Assembly (NCBI RefSeq): GCF_954871325.1
Contig: NC_088775.1
Location: forward strand, 51,995,561 to 52,059,560
DNA: 64,000 bases
Source of the DNA: Gordionus sp. m RMFG-2023
Taxonomy: Eukaryota; Nematomorpha; Gordioida; Chordodea; Parachordodidae
Direction: 5' to 3'
This document shows positions 10,453 through 22,310 of the stretch, piece after piece. Each line of letters starts with the position of its first letter. Positions within the stretch are counted from its first letter, which is position 1. The notes beneath the pieces were generated by a model. That model ran no database searches. It was given only the letters and a program-made list of their open reading frames with translations, and was not told where the DNA came from. A program made the position numbers and the translations under genes.

Positions 10453-12345
10453 TTTTCCCACACTTAAGATTTTAAAACTCCTCAATCAGACGATGTGTAG
10501 GCTACCTCGATCGTTCTAGTTCCCGAAGTAATGAAGACATATTCTCTGGACCCGAATTTTGTCATTTCCATTTCGCCATTTCTTCCTCTATAGGTAGTCC
10601 TTCTACATTTTCCAAATTTTCGACTCCATATTTTCTTCCTCTCTCCCTGACTTCCCCATTTCTTTCACTACATCCAGTTTTCTTATATGATTAGCATCTT
10701 TTTGTATCGTTCTCTCTTTACTTTACCGAATAGTAGAATCTACCATTTTAATTATTCTTTCTCTCCACCTTGAATTGATTTCATTATATACCCATACAGG
10801 TTGTTGAATTCGTTTATCATGAGCTGCTTTTTGTCGCATATTAGATCGTTCCATCTCATCCTTAACATTTGGATGTGACCAATCTAATCCAGTTTTTATA
10901 TTACTCCCCAACAATAGTTTTGCCGGTGAACGTTCAGTTGGATTGATGCTCGCCTATTCTGTATGCTGTGAAAACCTCTCCTAGCTTCCTTTGGCTACTT
11001 AATATCTTTTCTAGTGGCAAAATCGACTTTTAAGTGTTCATATTGTTCTTTAGCTAACCAATTCATTTTGGAGTGGTAAGGTTTTGAATATATTTATTTA
11101 TATTTTTCTCTAAACATATTCTCCGAAATTCTCCAGAAATAAACCGAGGGCCATTATCTGACTCGATTTGACTTAGCGTTCCAAAACGTGCTAACCATTT
11201 CCTTAGCACCCTGATCATTTTTGTAGACGTGGTCTCTCTCATCAACTCGATCTCAACCCATTTAGAATATGCATCAACTCCAACTAATTATTAATATGAA
11301 TCGATAGGTCCCGCGAAATCTAAATGAATGCATTCCCATGGCGTATTGTTCCACGAATATAAAGGAACCTCCATTATATGCAACCGGTTACTTTGACATG
11401 GAGTACATTGACGAATATGTTGTTCTATAGCTTTATCGCAATTAGGCCACCAACAATACATTCTAAAAATTGATTTCATAGCATTTATTCTTGAATGCCC
11501 CATGTGTATGATAGTTAATATTGATTTCCTCAACACGGTTGGAATAACCAACTTTCCATCATTGACATCTTGATCTACTGATAATTTCTCTTGATCTACT
11601 GATAATTTCTCCCAACGATTCCTAAGACAAACACATAATTTTTCATCAAACCCCACCCATCTTCACTCGATGTTTTCAATTGCTTTATTTAGAAACCTAT
11701 CTTTCCTTGTTTCTTGAGTTCAACTTGACCAAAATTTATAGAGCAAATTCATAGCTCTAATTTTTAATGCATGTTTCTGGTCGATATTCGAACTCCATAT
11801 TTGTTACTAGAAGTCTAGATAATATATCAGCCATTATATTTTCTTTTTCTGGACGATATTCAATTTCAAAATCATATGCGGACATTTTCCATCCCCAGCG
11901 TGTTAATCGACTATTTGATATTTTTGGTAATTCCTGCTTATTACTAAATAATTTTTCCAAAGATTTATGATCTGTTTGCAATATAAATTTTCGTCCAAAA
12001 ATGAAAGATGAAATTTTTATATTCCAAAAAAGGTGCTCATGCCTCTTTTTCTATTGGTGCATTATTTTTCTCTGGCTCCATTTGTGTCACATTCTAATAT
12101 GATTGGTAAGTCTGGTGAATAAGGAATTAAAGAGTTATCAGTTGACAAAAGCTGCTTTATTTTATTAAATACATCTTGCTACCTCTCAGACCAAACCCCA
12201 TGAACTCTTAATGTTTGTTATATGCAGCGGAGCGGCTATACCATTTAAATATGGTGAAAATCTCTCGTGATAATTCACAAGTACTAAAAAAGATCGCAAT
12301 TGATGTATATTTTTTAAGTTATATCATGTTTTAAAAATTTTGTAA
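10192..12345 (-). mobile_element. Ty3/gypsy LTR retrotransposon fossil, 5'-truncated
   Basis: Old, broken Ty3/gypsy element on the minus strand. Parts seen from high to low coordinate: RNase H end region (about 11757-11981, with TDHKSLEKLF and NIMADILSR), integrase zinc-binding and core regions (about 11063-11656, with HIRQCTPCQSNR and ESDNGPRF), and a downstream region to about 10720. A polypurine tract (GTGTGGGAAAA) abuts the putative 3' LTR. Protease, reverse transcriptase, gag and the 5' LTR were not found. It carries several breaks and is not functional. Confidence 0.85.
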
Positions 12346-12469
12346 CATGGTACCCCGGATTTTTACCTTGAAAAGGGGTACATTTATTTTTTTTATGTAA
12401 AAATAATATTGGGCGTAAGGAATTATTATTATTATTTTGTTTAAAAATCGAAATATATGGATTAACCCA

Positions 12470-12610
12470 CATCTATCCAATTATCCTTGAATCCCTGTCT
12501 GATGGCAAAAGACCAGATGGCCTTACAAATGTCCCTTAATTTAGTGGAAAACATATTATTTTGAATCACCTGTGACATCCAGTTTTCCCCCAACCCAAAC
12601 TATTACAGCT
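12470..12610 (+). pseudogene. LINE 3' fragment (C-terminal region)
   Basis: Reads LESLSDGKRPDGLTNVP on the plus strand, matching the C-terminal region of the LINEs at 30.9 kb (NSDGKRPDGSTMIPW) and 46.6 kb. The RPDG block is a hallmark of this LINE family and may be the PD part of a restriction-like endonuclease domain. Only about 140 bp remain recognisable. Confidence 0.6.
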
Positions 12611-13600
12611 GAGAGATCGAAAATCAGAAGTATCACGATTTTTAATATTTTATTTCACCTCAATACTTATTTCTACTAATGGATCCCCCTAGGCTACACT
12701 TTTTTAAGATTTATTTTAGGTAAAAAAATTCTTAAATCAATGGGGATAATGGATCCTCTTTTAAAATTTTACATTCAACCCAAATAACTTTTTCAGGCAG
12801 CATTTTAGTTTTTCGGATCAATTACGGCCTTTTTTTTTAAAAATATCTCATTGTTTTTTTTAATATGGCTTTTAAATTTTATTTTAACCCTGTATTGTAT
12901 GGACGTATTTATAACTTAGTAAACTTAAATAACCAATGTGATTCCTTATCTCTATGCTTAAGTAAAACCATTTTATTTTTTTAAAATTATACAATTGTAT
13001 AATCTCATCATTATAATATAAATAATATTTACTTCATATGAAAATCTGTAAAACAATTATGATTTGGCGTGAAACAAAGAGCCACACTACATTTTACATA
13101 ACTAATTTCTGTAAATTATACTTTTACCAGTGTGCCATTCCTGCCTTATTTCCTTTTAAGGAATGGTATTGTTTCCTTGGCTAGATTTTTTTTGGAGCCC
13201 AGTCTTGATCGATGTACGTTTACCATTTTTGTAACTGACTTGTTATAAAATCATATATAATTTTCTGCTACTAAACTTAAAATCTAAACGATTGGATTCC
13301 TTCACATGTAAATTTCTGGATTTATAATCCCATTGATATACATTATGAAATAGTTATATAATTATATTTTATATTTTTAAGCATATATTGTCGCAATCAT
13401 AAACAAAATAAAAGATGTAAATAAATATAATAACAATTTTTGTGTGTGACGTTGGACATCCCCTCTTGGTTAGTGAAGCAATAATCTCAGTGTATTAATA
13501 ACTGGTTTGATCCGGTTTTGTTTACCCTAAGATAAAAACCAGGATAGCATTTCAAAAAAAACGATTGTTTATCAAATAGAACAAACTTTTCAAAAAACTT
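12611..13600. other. AT-rich sequence, no gene seen
   Basis: Low-complexity A/T sequence with stops in every frame and no recognisable ends. It lies within the long intron between the exons at 8899 and 25597. Confidence 0.4.
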
Positions 13601-14737
13601 AAACATAGCACTCCTCCTCTCTTAATATGTTGCAACTTTAGGGTTTCTATTGGTGGGCCTGATGAAGGGTTATCTCCCACCTCTATGAGCTTAGATCCTC
13701 AGTTGAGTAAAATCCCCTAATTTTAGCTTAGCCTGGAGTGTTTTAGAAGGAAAATAAACTATAAAAACAATCGTAAGGGGATGTAAAAAAATCTTGTTAT
13801 TAAAAAATATTAACCCAAACTGAATGAATACAAAAATAATATCCCCCTCCCTTGGCGTATGTTTACAGGGTAAAAAGGCCGGTTATTAGGAGTTTTCCTT
13901 TTTATAGGGATTTAGATGGTGTGATTGATACCTCGGTAGTAAGTGTAACGGAGTCTATGTACGTGGATTAGCTGATATTAATATCATTTTTAAACGGTGT
14001 TTGCTAGTATGGATGCTTGTCATCGGATGTTTCGGAACTACCGTAGTTTTCGTGTAGGCGATAACTGGGGACGTTCTTCGAACGGGTAAGCTATGTTAAT
14101 TTTTCTTGAGGTGCAGTGGAGTTATGGATTTCGAAGCATTCTGGGAAATCGTTGCATGGGGTTTTGGGGTGTCTCTTTGGTTATTGCATGGTGGTGGGGG
14201 GGGGGATTTTGATTATTGTTTGTGAGAAGCTCTACTCTTTTGAGAACATGTAGGTTTTGGGTTGCTGAATTGTTCCTGGTGTTGGTGTCGGCGGTTAAAT
14301 CCTTTATAGTGGTGACAAGGGCAACGGTCCTTGATTTAGTCGTTTGAGAGACGGATAGTTGGGATCGTTGTTCACGGCTTCGAGTCGGTGGTCATTTATT
14401 GGGGTGGCCCGGGCAACGTTCTTCTGTTTATGCTTCATCTTTAACGATTTGGGAGACTGAGAACAAATCTGGGCTTTAGGTTTTTGGTAATTAGTGGTTC
14501 ATTCATATGAAAAATGGCCTTTTCGGAATCACAATATGGCACATTTTCAGGCCTCCTTATGGGATATATTGGATTTGGTTTTCAGTTCTGCTATAAATGT
14601 TTTCACTAGTGCAGGAAAATATGGTTGATTTTACGCATTTTTGCTATAATATCTCTTCCTTAAATAGAGAGGTGGTTTGGTTACTATTAAGCTTCGGATA
14701 TGCAATTATCCCTGATATGTTATCCATGTTCTGAAGC
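13600..14737 (+). other. unexplained G/T-rich stretch, resumes at 17246-17340
   Basis: From about 13.86 kb the sequence rises to near 45% G+C with a strong G and T bias on the plus strand. Short protein-like pieces occur on the plus strand, for example YRDLDGVIDTSVVSV near 13900, but no frame stays open and no family is recognised. A loose duplication with GGGCAACG and GAGAC blocks about 93 bp apart lies at 14315-14470. The hAT at 14746 cut this unit: removing it joins 14745 to 17254. It could be a decayed gene, a structured RNA or a captured segment; I cannot tell. Confidence 0.35.
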
Positions 14738-14745
14738 ATCCCCAA

Positions 14746-17245
14746 AAGGGCCGTAGCCAGGAATTTTCAGTTAGGGGGGCCAGCTGCTTATTTATGGGGG
14801 CTTATTTTTTTTAAATAAAACAAATAATTAAGCATTCATATAAATTTTTTGCTATCTTTATTAAAAAATTATTAATGTTATATGAATGCAAAATAATACT
14901 ATAATATGAACATACAAAATATTACTATAATATAATACGACGATTTTTTATTTTAAAATTTTAACATAAATGAATTAAAGGATAAATTTTGTCTTAATTT
15001 ATTTTTTCATAAGCCATCAATTCTAAATTTTGCTTACATTTGATCTTTCATCGACCCTCTAGTGCTGGATAGAACTCTCTTTATTATAGAGAAAGAAGCC
15101 ACACAAGAAGCCGTTGGTTGATGATGGCTGCTGAGTAGCATTTATACAATTCTTTAAATGCATGATGATATTTTTTTTATACATAATATTTAGGATATTT
15201 TCAAAATTATGTGTTTCTTTAACTTCTGCAGCTAATAATCCTTTAGCTATTTTCATTTCATGATGTAAAATTTCCATATTTAAGTTTAATAATCAGGCCA
15301 TTTTGTCCGATATAAAATAATCACTATCAAAGGGGGACAATGCATTAAAACTTGATAGAAATCTTGTGTAAATCTATCTAATAAATTATCCACAAAGTAA
15401 TCAAAAATTCCCTTTTAAAGAACTCCAATTGGAGTCTTTTTCACATTCAAATTATAATTTGGTCTCGACTAAAAAATGTTGAAAATTTATAGGCGTTTTA
15501 TGTATCCTTGATGATTTGTGGGGAGTGAGATTAAATTTTGCTAAAAGTTTTTCAGCCTTTATTCTAATCAAATAAATAGAATTATTGCTTCTTATATTTT
15601 TTTAATATATTGATAGTGGAATCAATACAATTTTTAGCATCCACTTGATAAGTACCTACTGACTGTTTATACTTATATAGTGGATCTAGTGTTTATCATA
15701 TCTCATAAATTATAAAGGCTAATGTAACGTAATTTATATTAAAGTATTGAGATAAATAACCAGAGGCTTCGACAGAATCATGAGTGGAAACTCTGAATTA
15801 AGAGTTCTATTAGAAAAGTAAACTAATACTTCACCAATAGCCTTAAAATTAACATAAATGATGCGAGATGTTTCTAAATGACCAGCATCTCTGGTCTAAA
15901 AGTCTCATAAGAGTATGGCCTGCATATATACAAGATACGTTAAACCACCTAAAAAAAATTGCAATGCATTGAATAAATTTAAAAAAATTATAAATGATAA
16001 CAATATTATTATACCAATTTTGAACCACTAGATACAACATGTGGTTGTAGCAATGTATAAAAGGAACTTTTTTATTAATTCATTTTTGAAGTAGGGTTTG
16101 CACTCCTCCATTTCGGCCAGACATTACGTTTGCACCATCATATGCCTGGTTTATCATATTCGTTGAATTAATATTTAACTCATTAAGTTGCTTTAAAATG
16201 CAATTAGTTATGCTTTTTTAAGCAGAAAAACACTGCAAATTAATAATCCTTATTAAATTTTTTTGAACTTCTCCAGAAAAAATATAAATAATTATTCTCA
16301 GGTTTTCACAACCTGATGCATCTTTTGTCACATCAGCCTTAAGACAAAAGTTAGGGCATCTCATTTTTATTATATTTATCTGAAATATAATCAAGCACCA
16401 TATCAACCATAATAGATATTACTTCTTTTTGAATCTGGGTGTTGTAATCACGTATTTTTGTAATAGATTTCGTATTTTTATTTAATTCAGGATCTTTTTG
16501 GAGTGTATGAAAACATTGCTAGAATTAGTCCAGAAAGAATTAATTATGTTTTCTACATTTGCAGCATCCGTAATTTTTGTTGAACCAGTCCCACGGAAAG
16601 GTAGCTCCTGTATGTTAATAAATATCATGAAATATTGATTTAAGATCGTAAAGATTACTGTTAATTTGTTGGCTTACCAAAATTGTTGTTATCTCAGTAT
16701 TTTCTTTATAATGCTAAAATATTCACCGCTGATTTAAATAACTGGTTATATCGTATAATTACCAAATTTTATAAAAATTTAATAAGAACCGTTTTTATTT
16801 TATAAATATTTACGGATCGGTATCAATTTGTTTCTATACATTTTGATTGTAAATAATTATCACTCTAAGTGGGGGGTCGAGGTCTTGGGGGGTCAGGAAT
16901 AATTTTTATATATATCAATGTTTTTTATGATTTGCACCCAGATCTATATCAGAGACCTTCAAAAGGTAATAATATTGTGATTGAACCATAATAAATAAAA
17001 TAATTATCATTGAAATAACTACAATTTAAACGTTATAATTAAGCGCCTATATAATGTTATACACAAACACACATGAAAATTATAAAATACGAATGAATGA
17101 TGATTTATTATTGGAAAAAAATAAAACAGGATAGGAAGAAATTTACAAACAAGACATGTTTTTTAAATAAATATTTAAAATTTATTTTTAAAATATAAAA
17201 ATAATCATTTACAAAAAAAGTTTTTTTTCCGTGTCTACGGCCCTG
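14746..17245 (-). mobile_element. hAT transposon with 8-bp target duplication
   Basis: Ends are AAGGGCCGTAG on the left and CTACGGCCCTG on the right, inverted. The element is flanked by the direct 8-bp duplication ATCCCCAA (14738-14745 and 17246-17253), diagnostic of hAT. It is 2500 bp long and carries a decayed minus-strand transposase. The leftmost base differs from the usual CAGGG start, so that end is mutated. Confidence 0.9.
15059..16420 (-). pseudogene. hAT transposase remnant (DUF4371 type)
   Basis: Minus-strand pieces of a ZMYM1-like hAT transposase. Near 16340 it reads LKADVTKDASGCENLRIII, near 16150 INSTNMINQAYDGANVMSG, and near 16030 HMLYLVVQNW. The order DUF4371-like, YDGA.N.SG, HxLxLV is typical of this family. 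The ORF at 15059-15277 (LLAAEVKETHNFENIL) is probably its later part. Frames change several times, and the dimerisation motif was not found. Confidence 0.75.
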
Positions 17246-17500
17246 ATCCCCAAGGTCGAATGGTGTGTCTGGAGAAGGATTTTAGAATGTGGTTTGGAGA
17301 GGTATTTGTTTGAAATAAGACCAATTCATTATAATTTGTATATTATTAACTTTTAGGGTTGCCATAAACATCTGATATTTCTCGTTTCCTATGATACTTA
17401 AATTATTTATATGTTTATATTATTTTCTGGGTATCTCTTTTGAATTTGATCTATTGTTGGGGATGGCATTGCCGGTAAGGTAAACTTTGGTAATATTGGT
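17246..17500. other. continuation of the G/T-rich unit, then AT-rich flank
   Basis: The first 90 bases continue the G-rich sequence interrupted by the hAT. The part from about 17410 is discussed as a possible minus-strand exon broken by the MULE insertion. Confidence 0.35.
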
Positions 17501-17704
17501 GTAGCTGGGGGTAATAGGAAAAAAAACCCCCGGAAAATAAACCCCCAGGAAATAAAACCCCCGGAAAAAAAACCCCTTGGGATTATTTTTATAACTCTCA
17601 TATTTTAGTATAATCTAGCAATAATTTTTATTGAATTGGTATTTAGACTTGCAAGTTAATAATTTGTTTAAAATATTATGACCTCATCAACTTTTTGCTG
17701 ATAG

Positions 17705-17813
17705 ACCATTCATGCTTCCACCCCCACCTCCTCCTACTGTCATGGGCCTTGCTGGAGTTGGTGCGCCTCCTATGAATATGATGCACCATCCAAATTTGCC
17801 CCCCACCCAATAA
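17705..17813 (+). CDS. proline-rich terminal-exon-like segment inside the MULE
   Basis: After an acceptor-like TTTTTGCTGATAG the plus strand reads PFMLPPPPPPTVMGLAGVG, then APPMNMMHHPNLPPTQ and a stop. Clean proline/methionine-rich text in such A/T-rich sequence is hard to explain by chance and resembles the C-terminal exon of an RNA-binding or splicing-type protein. MULE transposase genes do not carry such a region, so capture of a host exon (Pack-MULE style) is the likely reason. It is also possible that it belongs to a host gene lying across this site. Not identified further. Confidence 0.4.
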
Positions 17814-18239
17814 TATTATGGGTTATTTATATTTACTATTGATACTTAAGACGTTATGTATATATTCTAAATTATTAGAAGTAACTGTTTGCATAAATAG
17901 GCCAATCCAAACAGATTTTTTTAAAATACAAATTTATTTAAGCAGATAATCAATTTTTAGAAATACATCTGTATATAACTTGATTGGTTGTTAGCAGCCA
18001 GTATATAAAGAAATAGAAACCTAATTCATTGCATATTTAAAAGATGAATATTGAAATAAATTCGTGATTTATTATAATAGAAACAAATATACATTCACCC
18101 AATATACAATTTAATTCAGTTGAAACCAGTAAAATGCAAAGGGAAAATACTCGATTTTTTTGCATTTGGTCTTTTGAATATATGTGATCATTTTAATTTA
18201 TATGATTTCTCACTTCATTGATATGCAACTACCTTTAGT

Positions 18240-18680
18240 TTTTAGCTTATTAAAATATATTATGATCATTAAGTTTTAAAATGTTTTATGATCATTAAGT
18301 TTTAAAATGTATTTTTAATCAAAAGAATAAAATTGTTTATAAATTAAAAACGCTATAATTGGTATTTAGACAATTGCAAGTTAATAATTTGTTAAAAATA
18401 TTATTGTTTAGCAACTAGTTAAATGAACAGATACTAAAATGTATTATGATAATTATGTTTTAAAATGTATTTTTAATCAAAAGAATAAAAATTGTTTATA
18501 AATTAAAAACGCTATAATTGGTATTTAGACAATTGCAAGTTAATAATTTGTTAAAAATATTATTGCTCAGTAACTAGTTAAATGAACAGATATTAAAATT
18601 TATTATGATCATTATGTTTTAAAATGTATTTTTAATCAAAAGAATAAAAATTGTTTATCAATTAAAAACGCTATTGGTAT
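18240..18680. repeat. about 158-bp tandem repeat inside the MULE
   Basis: Nearly three copies marked by AATGTATTTTTAATCAAAAG at about 18306, 18463 and 18623, and by AATTGGTATTTAGAC. A lone partial copy of the latter half lies at 17630-17690, left of the proline-rich segment. Confidence 0.8.
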
Positions 18681-18799
18681 TTATTTATAAAATTAAACAA
18701 TAATAATTTGGATCTTTATACCGTATATAAATACAAAAAAAAAATTAAATTTACAAAAATATTTTATTCATAAAATTTATATTTTATAAAAAAAATTTA

Positions 18800-20165
18800 A
18801 TGGATCTTATGGAAAGCTCATATTTGAAGGTTATTCTTATACCATACATAAAAAATGCTCAAACAAGATTAGATGGCGCTGCTCAAAGTATTCTTCTTTT
18901 AAATGCCGAGCAATACTTTTTCCAACACTCGATAATCAAGACCCGGTTCTTGATACAGCTCATAATCATCCATCAAATATTGATGGACTAGTAGCAATGA
19001 AATCCATTGCTAACATGAAGAAGCGATGTGCAGACTCTTTGGCAAAACCTCTTCAAATTTATGCAGAGGAAATTGTAAAATTAGACCAAAGGGTTCAGTC
19101 GCATATGTTATCGGAAGATTCTATAAAAAGAACTCTAAGGAATCATAAAGCAATGCAACACCCTTTAAATCTTGAGAATTTGGAAGACCTAGTTATTGAA
19201 GATATTAGTTTAAATATAATTATATTTTCATAAAAATTTAAATATTTGGGCAAATTGTGACTTCCAGAACTCAAAACGATTTTTATTATTTGATAATGGC
19301 CCACAAGCTGAAGAACGCATAATAATGTTCGCAACAGATGATTCCTTGAATCTAATATCTAATAGGACAGAGTGGTATATGGATGGTAATTTTGCCATGT
19401 CTCCAAAAAATTTTCTACAATTATATGTGATTAGTAGCAATAAACAATATTTTTATGACAGCGGTTTATTGTGTACTCCAGAATAACTCAAAGTACTTAT
19501 GAAATAATATTTCAAACAATAATGTCTAAATGTTAGGAAAGGGATTTATTTCCTGATCCATTATATATATACATGGATTTCGAAAAGTCTGCTATGACCG
19601 CGGTTAAGAGTATCATTGGTATGATTTAATATGTTTAATAATTTATATTTATTTTTTCAATAAGTGGATCACATCGTAATTAGAGGATGTTTTTACTATT
19701 TGTGTCAAAGTACACATAGAAAAATTCAGAAGCTGGGTCTGGAAAGCGAATACAGGACCGATGAAACTCTTTTTTTTGTGGCATGATGGACGGCTTAGCA
19801 TTCGTTCCATTATGTGATATGGACAATGCAATGACATTCCTGAGATCAGTTACTCCGAGCAATGGTAAGGACATTCTTGATTATTTCGATAAAAATTATG
19901 TCAATGGAGTATCAAGGGAGGTCATGAGAAGCAATTCTCAATCCCAAACACGTCGAATTGAGCCTCGATTTCCTCCAGAAACCTGGAACGTGAATCAGAG
20001 CTATCTCTCAGATGAAAAACGAACAAATAATCAATGCGAAGGTTGGAATCATCGTTTTTCTAATCTGGTTGGGAATAAACACCCATCAATCTGGGTACTC
20101 ATTAAAAAATGAAATGCGAGGTGGCTGCCGATGAAACCAAACTTGAAAGATGGCGCGTAGGTAGT
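18800..20165 (+). pseudogene. MULE transposase (FLYWCH finger plus MULE domain), broken
   Basis: Catalyses cut-and-paste transposition when intact. Parts in order: a FLYWCH-type finger (about 18850-18980: RWRCSKYSSSKCRA then HNHPSN), a helical linker (18997-19233), the MULE domain start (about 19260-19480: RFLLFDNGPQAEE, TEWYMDGNFAMSPKNFLQL), and the C-terminal part (19783-20165: FPPETWNVNQ, RTNNQCEGWNHRF, HPSIWVLIKK). Each matches animal MULE transposases. The parts lie in different plus-strand frames with stops between them. The catalytic D of WYMDG is visible. Confidence 0.88.
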
Positions 20166-20751
20166 TGGACATCGAAAACAAAATGCAGAGTTCTAACAAC
20201 CAGATTCGGCTAAAGAAACTTTGCGAAGAATACCGTGGTGCGAAGCCTTCCAGATTTTATAAGAGCGATTTCCTTCAATATTCGATGTCAACCCATATAA
20301 TTATTATTATAAATTATAAAATTTGTATATACATAATCATGATTTACCAATAAAATAAACATTTCTTATTTCTAAGTTTTGTCAAATTTAGTCTATTTAA
20401 TATCATTTAAAGATGGTATTGTATTTTTACTATAGTAAATTTTTTTACAATACATAGTTATTTTACTGAGGCATTTTTTCCCAGTACCAATTTAAACATC
20501 AGTTTTTCTTATTTAATCATTTTTTTATGGAGAGTAGGCCAAAAAATATACCTATATTATTAGGTCTTAACTAAATTCTATAAAAATGAAAAAAATTCTT
20601 GTGGGGTTTATTTTCCGGGGGTTTTTTTTCCTGGGGGTTTTTTTTCCTGGGGGTTTTTTTCCTGAGGGTTTATTTTGCGGGGTTTTTTTCCTGGGAGTTT
20701 ATTTTCCGGGGTTTTTTTTCCAGGGGTTTTTTTCCGGGATTCGTAGCTGGG

Positions 20752-21817
20752 TTATGGGATAGATTTTTGTTGTCCCTATTCCTATTTGGGCAGGTAACGA
20801 TAATGGCCAAATTTTCTATAATAATAACAACTTTAATTGTTTACTCTTACATAATTTAGGTTTGTAAATTTCGGGATGCATTGTCTATTGGGAGCCTATA
20901 TAATTTCCGGGTAACTGGTTGGCATAATCATGTATTCTATATATTTGGTGATTAGGGTTTATATTTTATTATTTAAATTTAAAAAAGGCTGGTGGTAAAA
21001 TGAAATAAAATTTTTTATTATTTAAATTTTTTTACATAAAATATCATTTACATTTTTTTACATAAAATATAATAAAAATGATTCCACCAATAAAATATTA
21101 AATTTAATAGTTTTTGTATATGTTATTTTTTAAATTAATAAATAAAGACTACATTTATAAATGAATAGAAAATCATTCATGAACCCGAAACCTTAAATTT
21201 ATTAAGGGCTTAGGCTCAGTAAATTCATCTCGAAGCTAGGATTCACAGCTCTGATAATGATAACCACTTCTCCTTGTTTTCTTGATCACTTAAGTTGTTT
21301 GCTGTATAAGATGCCTATAAAATTATATTTACCAAAACGCAACCTTCATAAAGTGACCACTTAATGGTAGTATGACTTGTGGAAAAAATAAGACAAAGGT
21401 ACACTTTAATAATATCAAAAGTAAAAAGTAATAATAAAATATGCAATCTTTAAAAGAAACCTAAAGTAAAATTATATAAAAGTACATTTTTTTTAAAAAA
21501 CAAACAGCAATAAGCAAAACAGAAAATAAGAAAATCAAATGTCAACTCATTTTTTGAATTAGAATTAATTTTTAAATTTATTTATTAAAGTTAATAAATA
21601 AACTCCAAAAATAATAAAGATGTAGGAAAAGAAAGAATCAAATAAACAAAGAAAAACTAAAATCAAGACAAAATTTTTAATAGTTCTTGATTTTTGTTTT
21701 GTTTTTTTTAATCCCAGAGCTAAATGGAGGGTTTGCTTGGTCCAGTCTCTTGATATCATTTTTCGCCCCGGTCTGTCTTTGTTCTCAAATAATAACTGCT
21801 GTAAGATATTTATTATA
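20752..21817. other. AT-rich sequence, nothing firm
   Basis: Right flank of the MULE target site, then A/T-rich sequence. Frames are closed apart from a 64-codon ORF at 21565-21759 (minus) of low-complexity composition that I do not believe. Confidence 0.4.
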
Positions 21818-22310
21818 ATAGAAACCAGAGTTGTTAAAGTATCTATATATAATGGGTTATCTGTATCTAGATAGATTTTTGATTAAAGTATCTGTATCTA
21901 GATATATTTTTAAGAGGTATCCGTATCTGTTTTTAGATACTTTTTAAGATTCATTTTGATATACTTTTATTTAACACTTTTTTATATTATAAATAAAAAT
22001 ACTTGAATGCAAAATTTATTTTATTTCATATGAGCATATAACTTAATATTAATATATATTAAAAAATTATTAAGACTACTATAATAAAAAATTATATATA
22101 TATAATATTAATACTTATATATAAAAATATATTGATATTTTATTTTATTATTTCTAGATTATTAATGAAGCCGATGATATAATCAATGACGACATTCTTC
22201 CATAACCAATTTATAGACCATATTTTAAAATAATATCTCAAAATATAGTAAAATGTTTGCCATGTTTACCAAAAAATACACAAATCTCAGTTAGCATTAC
22301 CTCAACTTGC

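Larger units (their letters stand above)
17510..20742 (+). mobile_element. MULE DNA transposon with tandem-repeat inverted ends
   Basis: A 3233-bp Mutator-like element flanked by the perfect 9-bp direct repeat GTAGCTGGG (17501-17509 and 20743-20751), the target duplication size typical of MULEs. Its ends are arrays of a roughly 16-bp unit: about four to five copies of GGAAAATAAACCCCC on the left (17518-17582) and about eight inverted copies on the right (20600-20740). It carries a broken FLYWCH/MULE transposase, a proline-rich exon-like segment and an internal tandem repeat. Left and right arrays differ in copy number. Confidence 0.9.

Noticed and set aside
12347-12391. Short GGTACCCC...GGGGTACA palindrome
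   Set aside because: Too short and isolated to call an element; no repeated copy recognised.
20599-20859. ORF rich in Gly and Phe (repeats like FFSWGFFF)
   Set aside because: It is the reading of the MULE right-end array; no independent coding signal.
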